The notes below the pieces were generated by a model. It saw only the letters and a list, made by a program, of their open reading frames with translations. It ran no database searches and was not told the DNA's origin. From Lachnospiraceae bacterium (GTDB lineage: Bacteria; Bacillota_A; Clostridia; Lachnospirales; Lachnospiraceae): a stretch of 45,163 bases of DNA. This document shows, piece by piece, positions 24,575-34,158 of the stretch. The position numbers were made by a program, and so were the translations under genes. Numbering within the stretch: position 1 is the stretch's first letter; each line of letters begins with the position of its first letter. The stretch is from assembly GCA_028694115.1 (NCBI GenBank), contig JAQUUB010000031.1, positions 1-45,163 on the forward strand, given 5' to 3'.

Positions 24575-25945
24575 CTATTTTGAAAGTTTTTCTAATAAAT
24601 AGATCTTGAGTTCTTCTATTTTTACGGATTCCTGCTGCATCGAATCTCGTTCTCTGACTGTGACCTTCCCCTGATTTATCGTTTCATCATCAATCGTAAC
24701 CGTATATGGAATTCCTATTGCATCCCCTCTGCGGTAACGCTTTCCAATGCTTCCTGCTTCATCATAGGATGCCATCATACTTCTAGATAAATCTGCATAA
24801 ATCTCATGAGCCTTCTCTGCATGCCTCTTTTTAATTAAAGGTAATACGTTGACTTTAATAGGAGCTAAGGATTGTTTGATTCCTAATACCAGTCTGCTGT
24901 CTCCCCCTTCCATTTCTTCCTCAAAAAGACTTTCAAATAGCACACTTAACACAAGTCGATCCAGACCATACGTAGATTCAATAATATATGGAATATATCT
25001 CTCATTACTATCTGCATCAAAATACTCCATTGTTTTTCCTGAAAATTCCTGATGCCTTGTTAAATCAAAATCGGTACGGTTATGTGTTCCGTTGATTTCT
25101 CCCCATCCAAATGGGAATAAATATTCAATGTCACAGGCTGATTTTGCATAATGTGCTAATTTTTCATGATCATGGAAACGTAAGTGTTCTCTTGGCAGTC
25201 CAATCGATTCAAAAAACTCCATCCCATAATCTTTAAAATACTCATAGAGTTCTTCATCACTGCCCTTTTTACAAAAAGTCTGAAATTCCATTTGTTCAAA
25301 TTCAATGGTACGAAATGTGAAATTACCAGGTGTGATTTCATTTCGAAATGCTTTCCCAATCTGACCTATGCTAAATGGCAGTTTCGTTCTCATGGTTCTT
25401 TGTACATTTAAAAAATTCACATATTCACCCTGTGCGTTTTCAGGCCTCAGATAGACGGTATTTGCAGAATCTCGGGTGACTCCTCTTTGTGTGGCAAACA
25501 TTAAATTAAATTGACGAATATCCGTAAAATTTGACTTTCCGCACTTAGGACATGGGACATTATGTTCTCTAATATAGTTCATCATTTCTTCTTGCGTCAT
25601 ACCATCTGCATGTACTGACTCATTGAAATCTTGAATCAGATTATCTGCTCGATGTCTTGTTTTACATTCTTTACAATCAAGTAAGGGATCTGAAAAACCA
25701 TCCAGATGACCACTTGCCTTCCATACCATAGGATTCATTAATATATCTGCATCCACCTCATAGCTATTCTCTCTTTTTTGTATAAAATAGTATCTCCATG
25801 CATCTTTTAAGTTGTTTTTAAGTCTCGTTCCTAACGGACCATAATCCCATGTATTTGCAAGTCCACCATAGATTTCACTTCCCTGAAAAATAAATCCATA
25901 ATGATTACAATAAGCAATCACTTCTTCCATTGTTAACTTTCTCAT
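24575..25945 (-). CDS. glyS: Glycyl-tRNA synthetase, dimeric class II type
   Basis: It charges tRNA-Gly. The bacterial/eukaryotic alpha2-type enzyme of about 456 residues has the N-terminal GFIFQGSEIYGGLANTWDYGPLG, a zinc-type pair CKECKTRHRADN and CPKCGKSN, motif 2 region YLRPENAQGEYVNF...FRNEITPGNFTFRTIEFEQME, and the C-terminal anticodon-binding domain (KVNVLPLIKKRHAEKA). GGGAGGA lies 7-8 bases before the ATG at 25945; the frame extends to 25987 into the T-box terminator and is not used. Expression is controlled by the T-box directly upstream. Confidence 0.96.
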   Translation of the reverse strand: MRKLTMEEVIAYCNHYGFIFQGSEIYGGLANTWDYGPLGTRLKNNLKDAWRYYFIQKRENSYEVDADILMNPMVWKASGHLDGFSDPLLDCKECKTRHRADNLIQDFNESVHADGMTQEEMMNYIREHNVPCPKCGKSNFTDIRQFNLMFATQRGVTRDSANTVYLRPENAQGEYVNFLNVQRTMRTKLPFSIGQIGKAFRNEITPGNFTFRTIEFEQMEFQTFCKKGSDEELYEYFKDYGMEFFESIGLPREHLRFHDHEKLAHYAKSACDIEYLFPFGWGEINGTHNRTDFDLTRHQEFSGKTMEYFDADSNERYIPYIIESTYGLDRLVLSVLFESLFEEEMEGGDSRLVLGIKQSLAPIKVNVLPLIKKRHAEKAHEIYADLSRSMMASYDEAGSIGKRYRRGDAIGIPYTVTIDDETINQGKVTVRERDSMQQESVKIEELKIYLLEKLSK

Positions 25946-25969
25946 AGATATTTCCTCCCTTTTTCCATT

Positions 25970-26252
25970 AAAAAACGCCCTAAGCACTCATGCTTAGGGC
26001 GAACACTATACATTGTCCGTGGTACCACCTAAATTCAGAAATAAATCTGCTCTCTGCCAGCACTTCCATTACTCCTCATGCTGCTTCCATGATAACGGTA
26101 GAAAACCCGGTGAAGTCTAATCAGATAAATCCTTTCAACTCACAGCCAGAAGACGCCTTCCCTGTTTTTTTCATAAAGATTCTCACCAGCCATCTTCTCT
26201 CTGATATGAAATACGTAGATACTATTCCTTCTCATTGCCATTTATTAATTTT
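25970..26252 (-). promoter_or_regulatory. T-box leader, glycine-specific (GGC specifier)
   Basis: Stem I carries AGAGAG and GGTGAGAATC; GAA-GGC-GUCUUCUGG places GGC (26157-26155) as specifier. The core AGGTGGTACCACGG follows, then a terminator with an 11-base perfect stem (25976-25986 with 25991-26001) and a T-run. It controls glyS by sensing uncharged tRNA-Gly. Confidence 0.92.
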
Positions 26253-26257
26253 TTTAC

Positions 26258-26287
26258 AGTATACACTCATTTTTCAAATTCAGTCAA
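26258..26287 (-). promoter_or_regulatory. Promoter of the glyS T-box transcript
   Basis: TTGACT (26287-26282), 18-base spacer, TATACT (26263-26258) on the minus strand, just upstream of the T-box. Confidence 0.7.
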
Positions 26288-26316
26288 GCGATTTCTAAAT
26301 TGACTATTTTATTTTG

Positions 26317-29300
26317 TTACTCCTTCGCTTTTTGTTTCTTTAATCTGGCTACAAATAGTACGATAAATGCTGCAATAATCAGTACCGCAAGAGAAACAGC
26401 TACATTAGTAAGGGTTTTATCCTTGGAATCGGATGTAAAGGATTTGTTCTCTGTACTGGTATTTCCACTGATACTGGAATTGTCCTTATCACTTGTTTCA
26501 GCACCTGCAGTTACACTCTCAGGTTCAAGACTCACCTTATCAATTACGACTACATAATCAGAAAAATGCTTAAAATCTAAATTAGTAGTTCCATCATTAT
26601 GGATTTCACTAGAACCCATAAACTCAAGTGCTTTGGTTGTTTCATTATAGTAGAACAGATTTGCAAACATTCCTTTGTTCTTATCACCAAGATCAATTGT
26701 CACGGTTGCCGTAAAACCTAATTCTCCATCATAGGTAAATCCTATCTGCATTGTATCCTTTCCATCTGCCACCTCGTCTATTACCGTAACGGGAATAATG
26801 TTTGTACCTGTTACCATAGAAAAATCAATATTCGAGAAATCAGTTCCTGTAATACTGGTCCCGTTTATTGTAATAGTTATATCATTGTCCATCTTAAGAA
26901 CCATATCAACATCCTGACCGGCAACTGCTGCAATCCATTCCGACTGAACCGTTGTGGAACCATTCATATTGATATCAACATAATTACCAACATCTGCCTC
27001 TTCAAGCATATCAATTATGCTTTTTCCTACACCTCCTGTTTTTACAAGAAAAGGGACTTTTCCTGATCCATTCGATGAACTATCTGAACTACTGGTACTG
27101 CCTTGCGGTTTTGAATTAGTGGAAGCCATGGAAGTAACCGGACTTTCTGGATTCGTGTTAGCTCCTGGACTTACTAAACTATTTGAATTGGTTGGGTTGG
27201 TCGTAGTCCCTGAACTAGTGGATGTTCCTGAACTTCCTGAGCTATTATTATTATCACTCCCATTATCCTCGTTGTCAGAATCCTTAGATGATTTCACTTT
27301 CCACACTGCATAAAAAGTCACATTTGCAGTATGCATTGTGTAGGAACTTATTGCGGAACCGTTTGATGTCAACGCCCATCCACCAAAGGTATATCCTGTT
27401 TTTGTAAGGTTTCCGATATTGCCTGCAAGCGGTACATTCGCTCCACTTACGTATGTTTTACTGTCAACAGGAACGGTTCCACCTGTATTTCCATTTCCGT
27501 TGTATGACACGGTATATTCTGGAATTGCTTTCCACACTGCATAAAAGGTTATATTTGAAGTACTCATTGTGTAAGAGCTTATTACCGAACCTTTAGAAGT
27601 TAACGCCCAGCCTTCAAAGGTATATCCTGTTTTTGTAAGGTTTCCTGTATTTCCTGCAAGAGGAACATTCGCTCCACTTACATATGTTTTGCTGTCAACT
27701 GGAACGGTTCCACCTGTGTTTCCATTTCCGTTGTATGACACGGTATATTCTGGAATTGCTTTCCACACTGCATAAAAGGTTATATTTGAAGTACTCATTG
27801 TGTAAGAGCTTATTACCGAACCTTTAGAAGTTAACGCCCAGCCTTCAAAGTTATATCCTGTTTTTGTAAGGTTTCCAGTATTGCCTGCAAGCGGTACATT
27901 CGCTCCACTTACGTATGTTTTGCTGTCAATCGGAACGGTTCCACCTGTATTCCCATTTCCGTTGTATGACACGGTATATTCTGGAATCGCTTTCCACACT
28001 GCATAAAAGGTTACATTTGCACTACTCATTGTGTGGGAGCTTATTGCCGAGCCATTTGAAGTTAAAGCCCAGCCAACAAAGGTATATCCTGTTTTTATAA
28101 GGTTTCCGGTGTTTTCTGCAATCGGAACATTGACACCACTTACATATTTATTTGTGTCAACTGGAACGGTTCCATCTGTATTTCCATTCCCGTTGTATGA
28201 CACACTAAAGGTCTGTGGTTCCACTGCTATTGAGTATTCAGAAGATAATCCGTTTTCAGCAGTCACTTTTACTTTCATCTCTGAAGTCGCATTTGTGTCT
28301 TCATCAGTCACAGCAGAACCGCCTGCCCCTGTAATGATTTTAAAAGAAGCGCCGTCCGAAACGGTAATTTTTGACTCTAATGTACTCACAGTTGTTCCAT
28401 AGGGAACATTTATTATATTTCCACCTGAAAGGTTGCCAATTGTTGTTGCTGTTATTATCTTTTCTGTTCTTCCTATCAATGTCGATACGGTTGAATAATC
28501 ACCATCTCCGAGACTGTATTTTGCGGCAAGTGAAATACAATACTCAATACCGTTCGTAAGACCATTTATGGTGTATGAGGTTGCACTCGAGTCATCAATC
28601 TGTTCTTCTGTAAGAGTTTCACTGTGACCCATAGGGTAATATTTTAATACATATCCAGTAATTACATTTCCATCATCATCCAAAGGTGCATGAAAGGATA
28701 GCTTTGCCTGCCCATTTCCAGGGGTAACGACTAAGTCCTGAGGAATTCCAGGTTTCTTTGGAATTGCAATGCGAAAGCTTACACTCGTTGTATTTCCCGC
28801 CGTATCTGTTACAGTAAGAACATAAGAACCATTATCTTTAATTTCTGTTCCGCTGCTATAGGAAGCGGGTGTATTGGCTCCTTCTTTAAGAGTTGCTGTT
28901 CCATCCAAAAATGTTGGTGAAACGGCTGAAGTATTAATACTGCCATCCACAACATCACTGACGATGGGGGCAGTCTTGTCAATCGTAACACTGCATGTTT
29001 CCGAAGTGGCGCTTTCATTTCCAAGCGTATCCGTTGCTTTTACAGTAATAGAATGAGTACCTTCTGGAAGAGTACTTGTCGTAATACTATAGTTTCCACT
29101 TCCATTGGCTGTATCACTACCAATAACATTTGTTCCATTATAAAGTCTGACGGTAGAACCTGCCTCCGCTGTTCCAGTAAATGTTAGAATTGTATTCTTT
29201 GTTATATTGTCTGAATCTGATAATCCAGTATCAAAAGCAGCCGTGAGGACTGGCGCCGATGGTTTATTAGGTGCTACCGCATCAATCAATATTCCCAAAG

Positions 29301-30753
29301 TTGAGGCTACATTATTCAATGATAAAAGAGTAGCATTGCCGGGTGTGTCTTTGATTGTTCCACCGTTTAAACCAATTGATGAATCAATCATAATTCCATT
29401 ACTGTCTGAATCATTCGTTTGAACAGTATATTTAAAAATAAGGGTATCTGTTCCACTTCCAGAAACAAATTCCGCTTTTTTAAAGGTAGACCCCATCGTA
29501 ATCGGAATAATGGGTGCTCCCAATATCGTTACCGCCTCGCTAAAGTGAACCGTAAATGTAAGGACTGCTCCGGCTGCATAGGTATTGTCCTCTGGTACAT
29601 CTACTGAGGAAATCGTTGGAACAACTGCATCAACCCTGACGCCTGTTGTTGTTGGCAATGAGAAGGAAAGTACTGCATCTTTACCAACAGCATCACTTTT
29701 AATGGTACCCCCGTTTAAATTTAAGGGCTCGACAATCTCAATGCCATCCGTATCGGATTCCCCTTCTTGAATCGTATATTTGAATTTAAGGGAATCGGAC
29801 GTACTATCTGTTGAAGAATAGGATGCATAACTAGTAGATCCTCCGATTTTAAGCTCAATTCTTGGTATTCCTGTTACGGTTACAGCTTCTGAAAAATCAA
29901 CAGTAAAGCTTAGAATATCCCCTTCCTTATATGTCTTGTTGGACGGAGGAGTAACTTTTGAAATAGATGGACCAGCATTGTCATTATCCGTAATCGTCAG
30001 CGTAGAGGTTTTGTTCGTCCCTAATGAGAATTCATTCGTAGGATTACTTAAGGTAACAACGATTGTTTCATCCTCTTCCACATCCGTATCATCTGTAATT
30101 AAAGCCTTAATTTTATTACTAGATACGCCACCTGCAAAATTCAGTGTTCCACTTGCGAGGGTATAATCTGTTCCGCTCGTTGCAGTACCTGTTACGGTAT
30201 AATCGACTGTAACATCACCTATCCCTTCGGCTGTTCTATTAACCGTAAAGTCATAGGAACCGTCCCCTTCTCCTACTGATGCAGTCGTACTTTCAAAATC
30301 AAAAACTCCTGGACTGTAAAGTCCTCCACCAGTAATCTGAAAGTAGCCAGTCTCACCCCACAGGGCATCTAGACCAACATAATATTTCTGACCTTCTTTT
30401 AGTTCATATGAAATGCTGAAGCTTTCCTCCCCATTTTTATTTTCCACAAGGGAACTAGCAAATTGATCACTGCATATTGAATCATCATATAGCGCACACA
30501 TGCCCATGAAATCATCTACATTACTATCAACTGAAATTGTATATTCTTTTGTCTCACTGGGAACAAAAAAGAAATACTTGTAATCTTCCGCACTGTGGAC
30601 AAAATCGTAATTCGTATCTGTCTGCCATATAAATTTTGCTTCCACTGCAGTTGCTCCACCGTCTGCATGCACTTTTAAATCAGTACTAAGTACTATTGCA
30701 AGAATGATACTTAGTGAGATAACTATACCTAATGCGTATTTCATTTTTTTCAT
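26317..30753 (-). CDS. Large multidomain surface protein (PPC-like, Calx-beta, Ig-like, FN3, InlB repeats)
   Basis: Signal peptide 1-30 (ends KVHA). Residues 40-141 resemble a PPC-type domain. Calx-beta at about 149-259 (VGEGDGSYDFTVNRT to LTITDND). Two similar Ig-like units at about 261-375 and 378-492 (each with FSEAVT and LNGGTIK). Another Ig-like domain at about 497-593 and a short one to 663. Fibronectin III at about 666-764. Four 77-residue InlB/Flg_new repeats at 851-1158 (YNGNGNTGGTVPVDSKTY, TFYAVWK). A Ser/Asn-rich linker follows, then a C-terminal globular domain, one membrane span (about 1449-1470) and a basic tail KKQKAKE. No LPxTG is present, so anchoring is by the membrane span. 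Adhesion or matrix binding is the likely role. AAGGAGA precedes the ATG. Confidence 0.9.
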   Translation of the reverse strand: MKKMKYALGIVISLSIILAIVLSTDLKVHADGGATAVEAKFIWQTDTNYDFVHSAEDYKYFFFVPSETKEYTISVDSNVDDFMGMCALYDDSICSDQFASSLVENKNGEESFSISYELKEGQKYYVGLDALWGETGYFQITGGGLYSPGVFDFESTTASVGEGDGSYDFTVNRTAEGIGDVTVDYTVTGTATSGTDYTLASGTLNFAGGVSSNKIKALITDDTDVEEDETIVVTLSNPTNEFSLGTNKTSTLTITDNDNAGPSISKVTPPSNKTYKEGDILSFTVDFSEAVTVTGIPRIELKIGGSTSYASYSSTDSTSDSLKFKYTIQEGESDTDGIEIVEPLNLNGGTIKSDAVGKDAVLSFSLPTTTGVRVDAVVPTISSVDVPEDNTYAAGAVLTFTVHFSEAVTILGAPIIPITMGSTFKKAEFVSGSGTDTLIFKYTVQTNDSDSNGIMIDSSIGLNGGTIKDTPGNATLLSLNNVASTLGILIDAVAPNKPSAPVLTAAFDTGLSDSDNITKNTILTFTGTAEAGSTVRLYNGTNVIGSDTANGSGNYSITTSTLPEGTHSITVKATDTLGNESATSETCSVTIDKTAPIVSDVVDGSINTSAVSPTFLDGTATLKEGANTPASYSSGTEIKDNGSYVLTVTDTAGNTTSVSFRIAIPKKPGIPQDLVVTPGNGQAKLSFHAPLDDDGNVITGYVLKYYPMGHSETLTEEQIDDSSATSYTINGLTNGIEYCISLAAKYSLGDGDYSTVSTLIGRTEKIITATTIGNLSGGNIINVPYGTTVSTLESKITVSDGASFKIITGAGGSAVTDEDTNATSEMKVKVTAENGLSSEYSIAVEPQTFSVSYNGNGNTDGTVPVDTNKYVSGVNVPIAENTGNLIKTGYTFVGWALTSNGSAISSHTMSSANVTFYAVWKAIPEYTVSYNGNGNTGGTVPIDSKTYVSGANVPLAGNTGNLTKTGYNFEGWALTSKGSVISSYTMSTSNITFYAVWKAIPEYTVSYNGNGNTGGTVPVDSKTYVSGANVPLAGNTGNLTKTGYTFEGWALTSKGSVISSYTMSTSNITFYAVWKAIPEYTVSYNGNGNTGGTVPVDSKTYVSGANVPLAGNIGNLTKTGYTFGGWALTSNGSAISSYTMHTANVTFYAVWKVKSSKDSDNEDNGSDNNNSSGSSGTSTSSGTTTNPTNSNSLVSPGANTNPESPVTSMASTNSKPQGSTSSSDSSSNGSGKVPFLVKTGGVGKSIIDMLEEADVGNYVDINMNGSTTVQSEWIAAVAGQDVDMVLKMDNDITITINGTSITGTDFSNIDFSMVTGTNIIPVTVIDEVADGKDTMQIGFTYDGELGFTATVTIDLGDKNKGMFANLFYYNETTKALEFMGSSEIHNDGTTNLDFKHFSDYVVVIDKVSLEPESVTAGAETSDKDNSSISGNTSTENKSFTSDSKDKTLTNVAVSLAVLIIAAFIVLFVARLKKQKAKE
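27301..28224 (-). repeat. Four tandem 231-base repeats inside the surface-protein gene
   Basis: The landmark CCACACTGCATAAAA recurs with small changes at 27301, 27532, 27763 and 27994, an exact 231-base period coding for 77 residues. The two middle units are nearly identical at DNA level while the outer two differ more, a sign of recent unequal exchange or conversion. Confidence 0.9.
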
Positions 30754-30863
30754 AAATAATCTCCTTTTACAATATCAACTTGATAATTATTACATTTCCA
30801 TTGAATCATACTTTTTGTAAAATATGCAAGTAAGAATAACTCGAAAAATAGAAAAAAAGAGCC

Positions 30864-30897
30864 TTTACACTTAAAAGACTCATTTTTACACTTAAAA
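30864..30897 (-). promoter_or_regulatory. Two 13-base direct repeats upstream of the surface-protein gene
   Basis: TTTTAAGTGTAAA (minus strand) occurs at 30897-30885 and 30876-30864, exactly 21 bases apart, i.e. two helical turns. It lies about 110-145 bases upstream of the ATG. Such spacing suits a dimeric regulator. No regulator can be named. Confidence 0.45.
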
Positions 30898-30904
30898 AAA
30901 CAGT

Positions 30905-30940
30905 AAAAAATAATGCCAGACATTACATCCGGCATTATTT
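30905..30940 (-). terminator. Terminator after the nucleoside kinase gene
   Basis: A 13-base stem with one mismatched pair (30908-30920 with 30928-30940), 7-base loop, and T-runs on both strands. It closes the dgt-dnaG-rpoD operon. Confidence 0.88.
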
Positions 30941-30958
30941 TTATAATATGTTATTCAT

Positions 30959-32614
30959 TTAAACATTAAAACAACTTCCACCTACAAATTCACGCACAAT
31001 AGAGTTTTTAGGCAGCTGTTCTGTACTAACTCCAAGGAAATACTCTAAGAATTTAAGTAAACGTTGTGCCTCCTGATATTCCGTTTCTTCCTTCTTAATG
31101 CTAAATAATAACGGCTCTGCAAATTGTTTAAGAACTGCTAATTCATAGATTAATGCAGAATTAAACATAGCATCCGCATGCTCCTGAAATGGAAAAATAT
31201 TTTCCTCTTCTCCTCTTCGAACAGACCCCCACATTTCTAGTGTGCGCTGTGCTGACGCGCCTCTTGTACGGAAATCCCTTACCATACGTCGGATTAATCT
31301 TCCATCCGTTGTTGGAATTCTATTATGTTCATCTACATTCAAGGTTGTTAATGCACTAATATAAATTTTATATTTGCTCTCCTTGGGTAATGAATAAGAA
31401 AGTTCGTCATTTAAACCATGGATTCCTTCGATTACCAGAATATCATCAGGTCCTAATGTTTTAAAATTCCCCTTGTATTCTCTGAAACCCGTTTTAAAGT
31501 TAAAGGAGGGAATCTCCACCGTCTTTCCTTCTAGTAAATCTGTCATATCCTGATTAAATTGTTTCACATCAATGGCTCCTAAGCATTCAAAGTTCAAATT
31601 GCCGTCTTCGTCCTTCGGTGTGTTCTCACGATTTACAAAATAATCATCGACTCCAATCGGATGTGGTTTCATTCCATGCGCCATTAACTGAGTAGATAAT
31701 CTATGAGAAAATGTTGTTTTGCCAGATGATGAGGGACCTGCAATCATAACAAATTTCTTACCACCGCGTTTTACAATGTCTGCTGCGATTTCAGAAATTC
31801 TGCTCTCCTGTAAAGCTTCTTGAACGAGCACTAACTGCTCGAATTTTCCTTGGCATACTTTATCATTTAGTGCGCCCACCGTATCAATTTCAAGCGTTTC
31901 ACCCCATTTAGATGATCCCTTCATAGCGTGATACAGATTTGGCATTGGAACAAATTCTGAGACCTCCTCAGGATGTTTTCTTTCTGGTAGCTGTAAAATA
32001 AATCCATCATCATATAAATACAAATCAAAGTATTTAATATACCCTGCACTTGGAAGCATATAGCCATAAAAATAATCCTCAAATTCAGATATGGAGTAAA
32101 GATTTACCTTAGAACCTCTTCGGTAATGGAATAATCTCTCTTTATCTTTCATCCCATATTCCGAAAATTTTACGAGTACCTCATTTAAATCATAGGCTTT
32201 CTTTTTAATAGGAATATCCGCTTCTACTAGCTCATGCATTCTTTGTTTTACAGAATCAAGTATTTCCTGTGTCATGGTAAAATTTCCTTTATAGCTACAG
32301 AAATAACCTTTCCCTATTGAAAACTCAACCTTGATTTTTTCAATCTTTTCCCTTCCCACAACATCGTAAATCGATTTTATCATAAGAAGACACGCACTAC
32401 GCTTATACGATTTGTGTCCTGAGTTTCCTTTTAATGTTTCAAAAGTGATGCTACTTCCATCCTTAACTGTTTTATATAATTCATGCAACTTGTAGTCAGC
32501 TTTTGCTAAAACAATTGCAGCATCATAATTTTTTTGAACATCTTTTGCAATGATGCCATAAGTTACACCATCTTCATACTCCATCCATTGACCATCTACA
32601 TTTACCTTAATCAT
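30959..32614 (-). CDS. Nucleoside (uridine) kinase family protein with N-terminal TGS domain
   Basis: This 551-residue protein has a ThrRS-like N-terminus: a TGS domain (about 1-60, MIKVNVDGQWMEYEDGVTYG), then a TGS-associated region with FHYRRGS, and a C-terminal P-loop kinase domain (MIAGPSSSGKTTFSHRL at about 290) with the uridine kinase/PRK pattern DDYFVNRENTPKDEDG and VIEGIHGLN. Proteins of this architecture are common in Clostridia and annotated as nucleoside kinases; the substrate has not been fixed by sequence. The ATG at 32614 has GGGAGGA upstream; a GTG at 32626 overlaps that site. It is the last gene of the operon. Confidence 0.88.
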   Translation of the reverse strand: MIKVNVDGQWMEYEDGVTYGIIAKDVQKNYDAAIVLAKADYKLHELYKTVKDGSSITFETLKGNSGHKSYKRSACLLMIKSIYDVVGREKIEKIKVEFSIGKGYFCSYKGNFTMTQEILDSVKQRMHELVEADIPIKKKAYDLNEVLVKFSEYGMKDKERLFHYRRGSKVNLYSISEFEDYFYGYMLPSAGYIKYFDLYLYDDGFILQLPERKHPEEVSEFVPMPNLYHAMKGSSKWGETLEIDTVGALNDKVCQGKFEQLVLVQEALQESRISEIAADIVKRGGKKFVMIAGPSSSGKTTFSHRLSTQLMAHGMKPHPIGVDDYFVNRENTPKDEDGNLNFECLGAIDVKQFNQDMTDLLEGKTVEIPSFNFKTGFREYKGNFKTLGPDDILVIEGIHGLNDELSYSLPKESKYKIYISALTTLNVDEHNRIPTTDGRLIRRMVRDFRTRGASAQRTLEMWGSVRRGEEENIFPFQEHADAMFNSALIYELAVLKQFAEPLLFSIKKEETEYQEAQRLLKFLEYFLGVSTEQLPKNSIVREFVGGSCFNV

Positions 32615-32648
32615 ATTTCCTCCCACCTGTGTGAAACATAGTATTCAT

Positions 32649-33431
32649 TTAAAGAACCACAAAGGGGCTCTTTGGAACTTCCGTAAATACCTGTAAGCCT
32701 GGAATTTCACGTTCAATATATTCTTTCATATAAGAAACAAAAATCTGCTCAATTCCAAAATGTCCTGCATCAATAATCATCAATCCCTGTGCAACAGCAT
32801 CAATTCCTTCATGATGTCCTATATCTCCCGTTATCAATACCTCTGCGCCAGATTCGATTGCTGCGTCTATCATAGATTTACCTGAGCCTGGGGAGATTGC
32901 CGCCTTTTCAAGAGTTGCATCTAAGTCTCCAAATACCCTTACAGATGGTATATGAAATTTCTGTTTGATATATTCCGCACATTCTCTCAAACTCATGATA
33001 CGATTCAATTGGCCAACTCTTCCAAAGCCCTCTTTTGCAATCTCATCTTCATAGGTAATGGAAAGTACCTGCCTGTTACGTAGTCCTATCTCATCAGCAG
33101 CTGCGTCCGCCATACCCATAACATCAAAGTTTGTATGCATTGCATAATACGAGATATCATTGCTAATTAATTTTATAGCTCTTCTCCCAATAAAATCATC
33201 GGAACAAATACGTTTCATCGGCGAAAACAGCAAAGGATGATGAGTAATCAGCAGATCAACACCTTTGTCAGCTGCATCCTCAACCACCTCATCCGTTGCA
33301 TCAAGTGCAAGATAAATACTCTTGATATTCTTTTCTTTTCGTCCTATTAATAGACCGACATTATCCCATTCTTCAGCATACATAGGTGGTGATAGTTCTT
33401 CTAGTTTTAATACTACTTCACAACACTTCAT
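32649..33431 (-). CDS. Nif3-like dinuclear metal-centre protein
   Basis: This 260-residue protein of the YqfO/Nif3 (DUF34) family has metal ligands in LLITHHPLLF (about 60-69), AMHTNFD, and the C-terminal GDIGHHEGIDA and DAGHFGIEQ segments, matching the conserved His/Glu set for two metals. The central insertion found in B. subtilis YqfO is absent; this is the short form. The biochemical role of the family is still debated. It sits 22 bases after trmK in the same transcript, the usual neighbour. Confidence 0.93.
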   Translation of the reverse strand: MKCCEVVLKLEELSPPMYAEEWDNVGLLIGRKEKNIKSIYLALDATDEVVEDAADKGVDLLITHHPLLFSPMKRICSDDFIGRRAIKLISNDISYYAMHTNFDVMGMADAAADEIGLRNRQVLSITYEDEIAKEGFGRVGQLNRIMSLRECAEYIKQKFHIPSVRVFGDLDATLEKAAISPGSGKSMIDAAIESGAEVLITGDIGHHEGIDAVAQGLMIIDAGHFGIEQIFVSYMKEYIEREIPGLQVFTEVPKSPFVVL

Positions 33432-33453
33432 TTAAAAGACCTCGCAGTATGAT

Positions 33454-34149
33454 TCAAATTTCCATAAGTGCCTGTTCAATTTCATCTAGTTCCTGTCGTA
33501 ATTCCTTCATTCTTGTAAGGGCAAATACACTTGGTTCTTTTGCCTTATAAAGATTCTTATATATATTTGTTTTAATACTTTTTTCCTTTTCCAAAAAATC
33601 CAGCAACACTTTATTTCTATTCGCAATCAAAAGCTTTCCATAAGCATACTCAATTTCTTTCTCATAAGAGTCTGTTCCAAATACAACCTTCATAATTGGA
33701 TAAAATTTATCCTCTTCACAGATTATCGTTTCTTCTACTATTCGAAAACCATTCTCAAGTAGAAAGTGACGAAATTCCCGTATCTCTGATTGTGGCTGCA
33801 GAATAAATTCTTTCATTCCCTTTATCGTTTCCACACCATCTGTCAGAATTTTCTGCATAAGAGGACCACCCATACCCGCAATAATAAGAGTATCCGCTTC
33901 CCCATGTTTTAAGTTTTCCACCCCGTCTGATAGGCGGGTTTCTATGTAGCAAGAAAGATTATGTTCTGCAATATGTTCCTTTGCTCTTTGCAATGGTCCC
34001 TCATTAATATCCATAGCAATCGCTTTTTTAATACTCCCCTTTTCATACAAATAAATAGGGATATAACCGTGATCACAGCCTACATCTGCAATACGGCTTC
34101 CTGGCGTCACAAAGGATGCCACCGCTTTCAAACGCTCTGACAATTCCAT
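33454..34149 (-). CDS. trmK: tRNA (adenine-22-N1)-methyltransferase
   Basis: This SAM-dependent methyltransferase makes m1A22 in tRNA. The class I fold shows motif I RIADVGCDHGYIPIYL at about 19-34 and the DTLIIAGMGGPLM motif at about 85-97, both characteristic of TrmK (YqfN). The C-terminal helical extension ends in EIEQALMEI. It is 231 residues, the normal length. It lies 9 bases after rpoD, the common order rpoD-trmK-nif3. Confidence 0.93.
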   Translation of the reverse strand: MELSERLKAVASFVTPGSRIADVGCDHGYIPIYLYEKGSIKKAIAMDINEGPLQRAKEHIAEHNLSCYIETRLSDGVENLKHGEADTLIIAGMGGPLMQKILTDGVETIKGMKEFILQPQSEIREFRHFLLENGFRIVEETIICEEDKFYPIMKVVFGTDSYEKEIEYAYGKLLIANRNKVLLDFLEKEKSIKTNIYKNLYKAKEPSVFALTRMKELRQELDEIEQALMEI

Positions 34150-34158
34150 GAGATTCTC

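Noticed and set aside
26317..30166. Many 60-120-residue ORFs opposite the surface-protein gene
   Set aside because: They are antisense shadows of a Ser/Thr-rich coding sequence, lack ribosome sites and show no family motifs.
30750..30935. 61-residue ORF upstream of the surface-protein gene
   Set aside because: It covers the terminator and repeat region, has no ribosome site and a low-complexity product.
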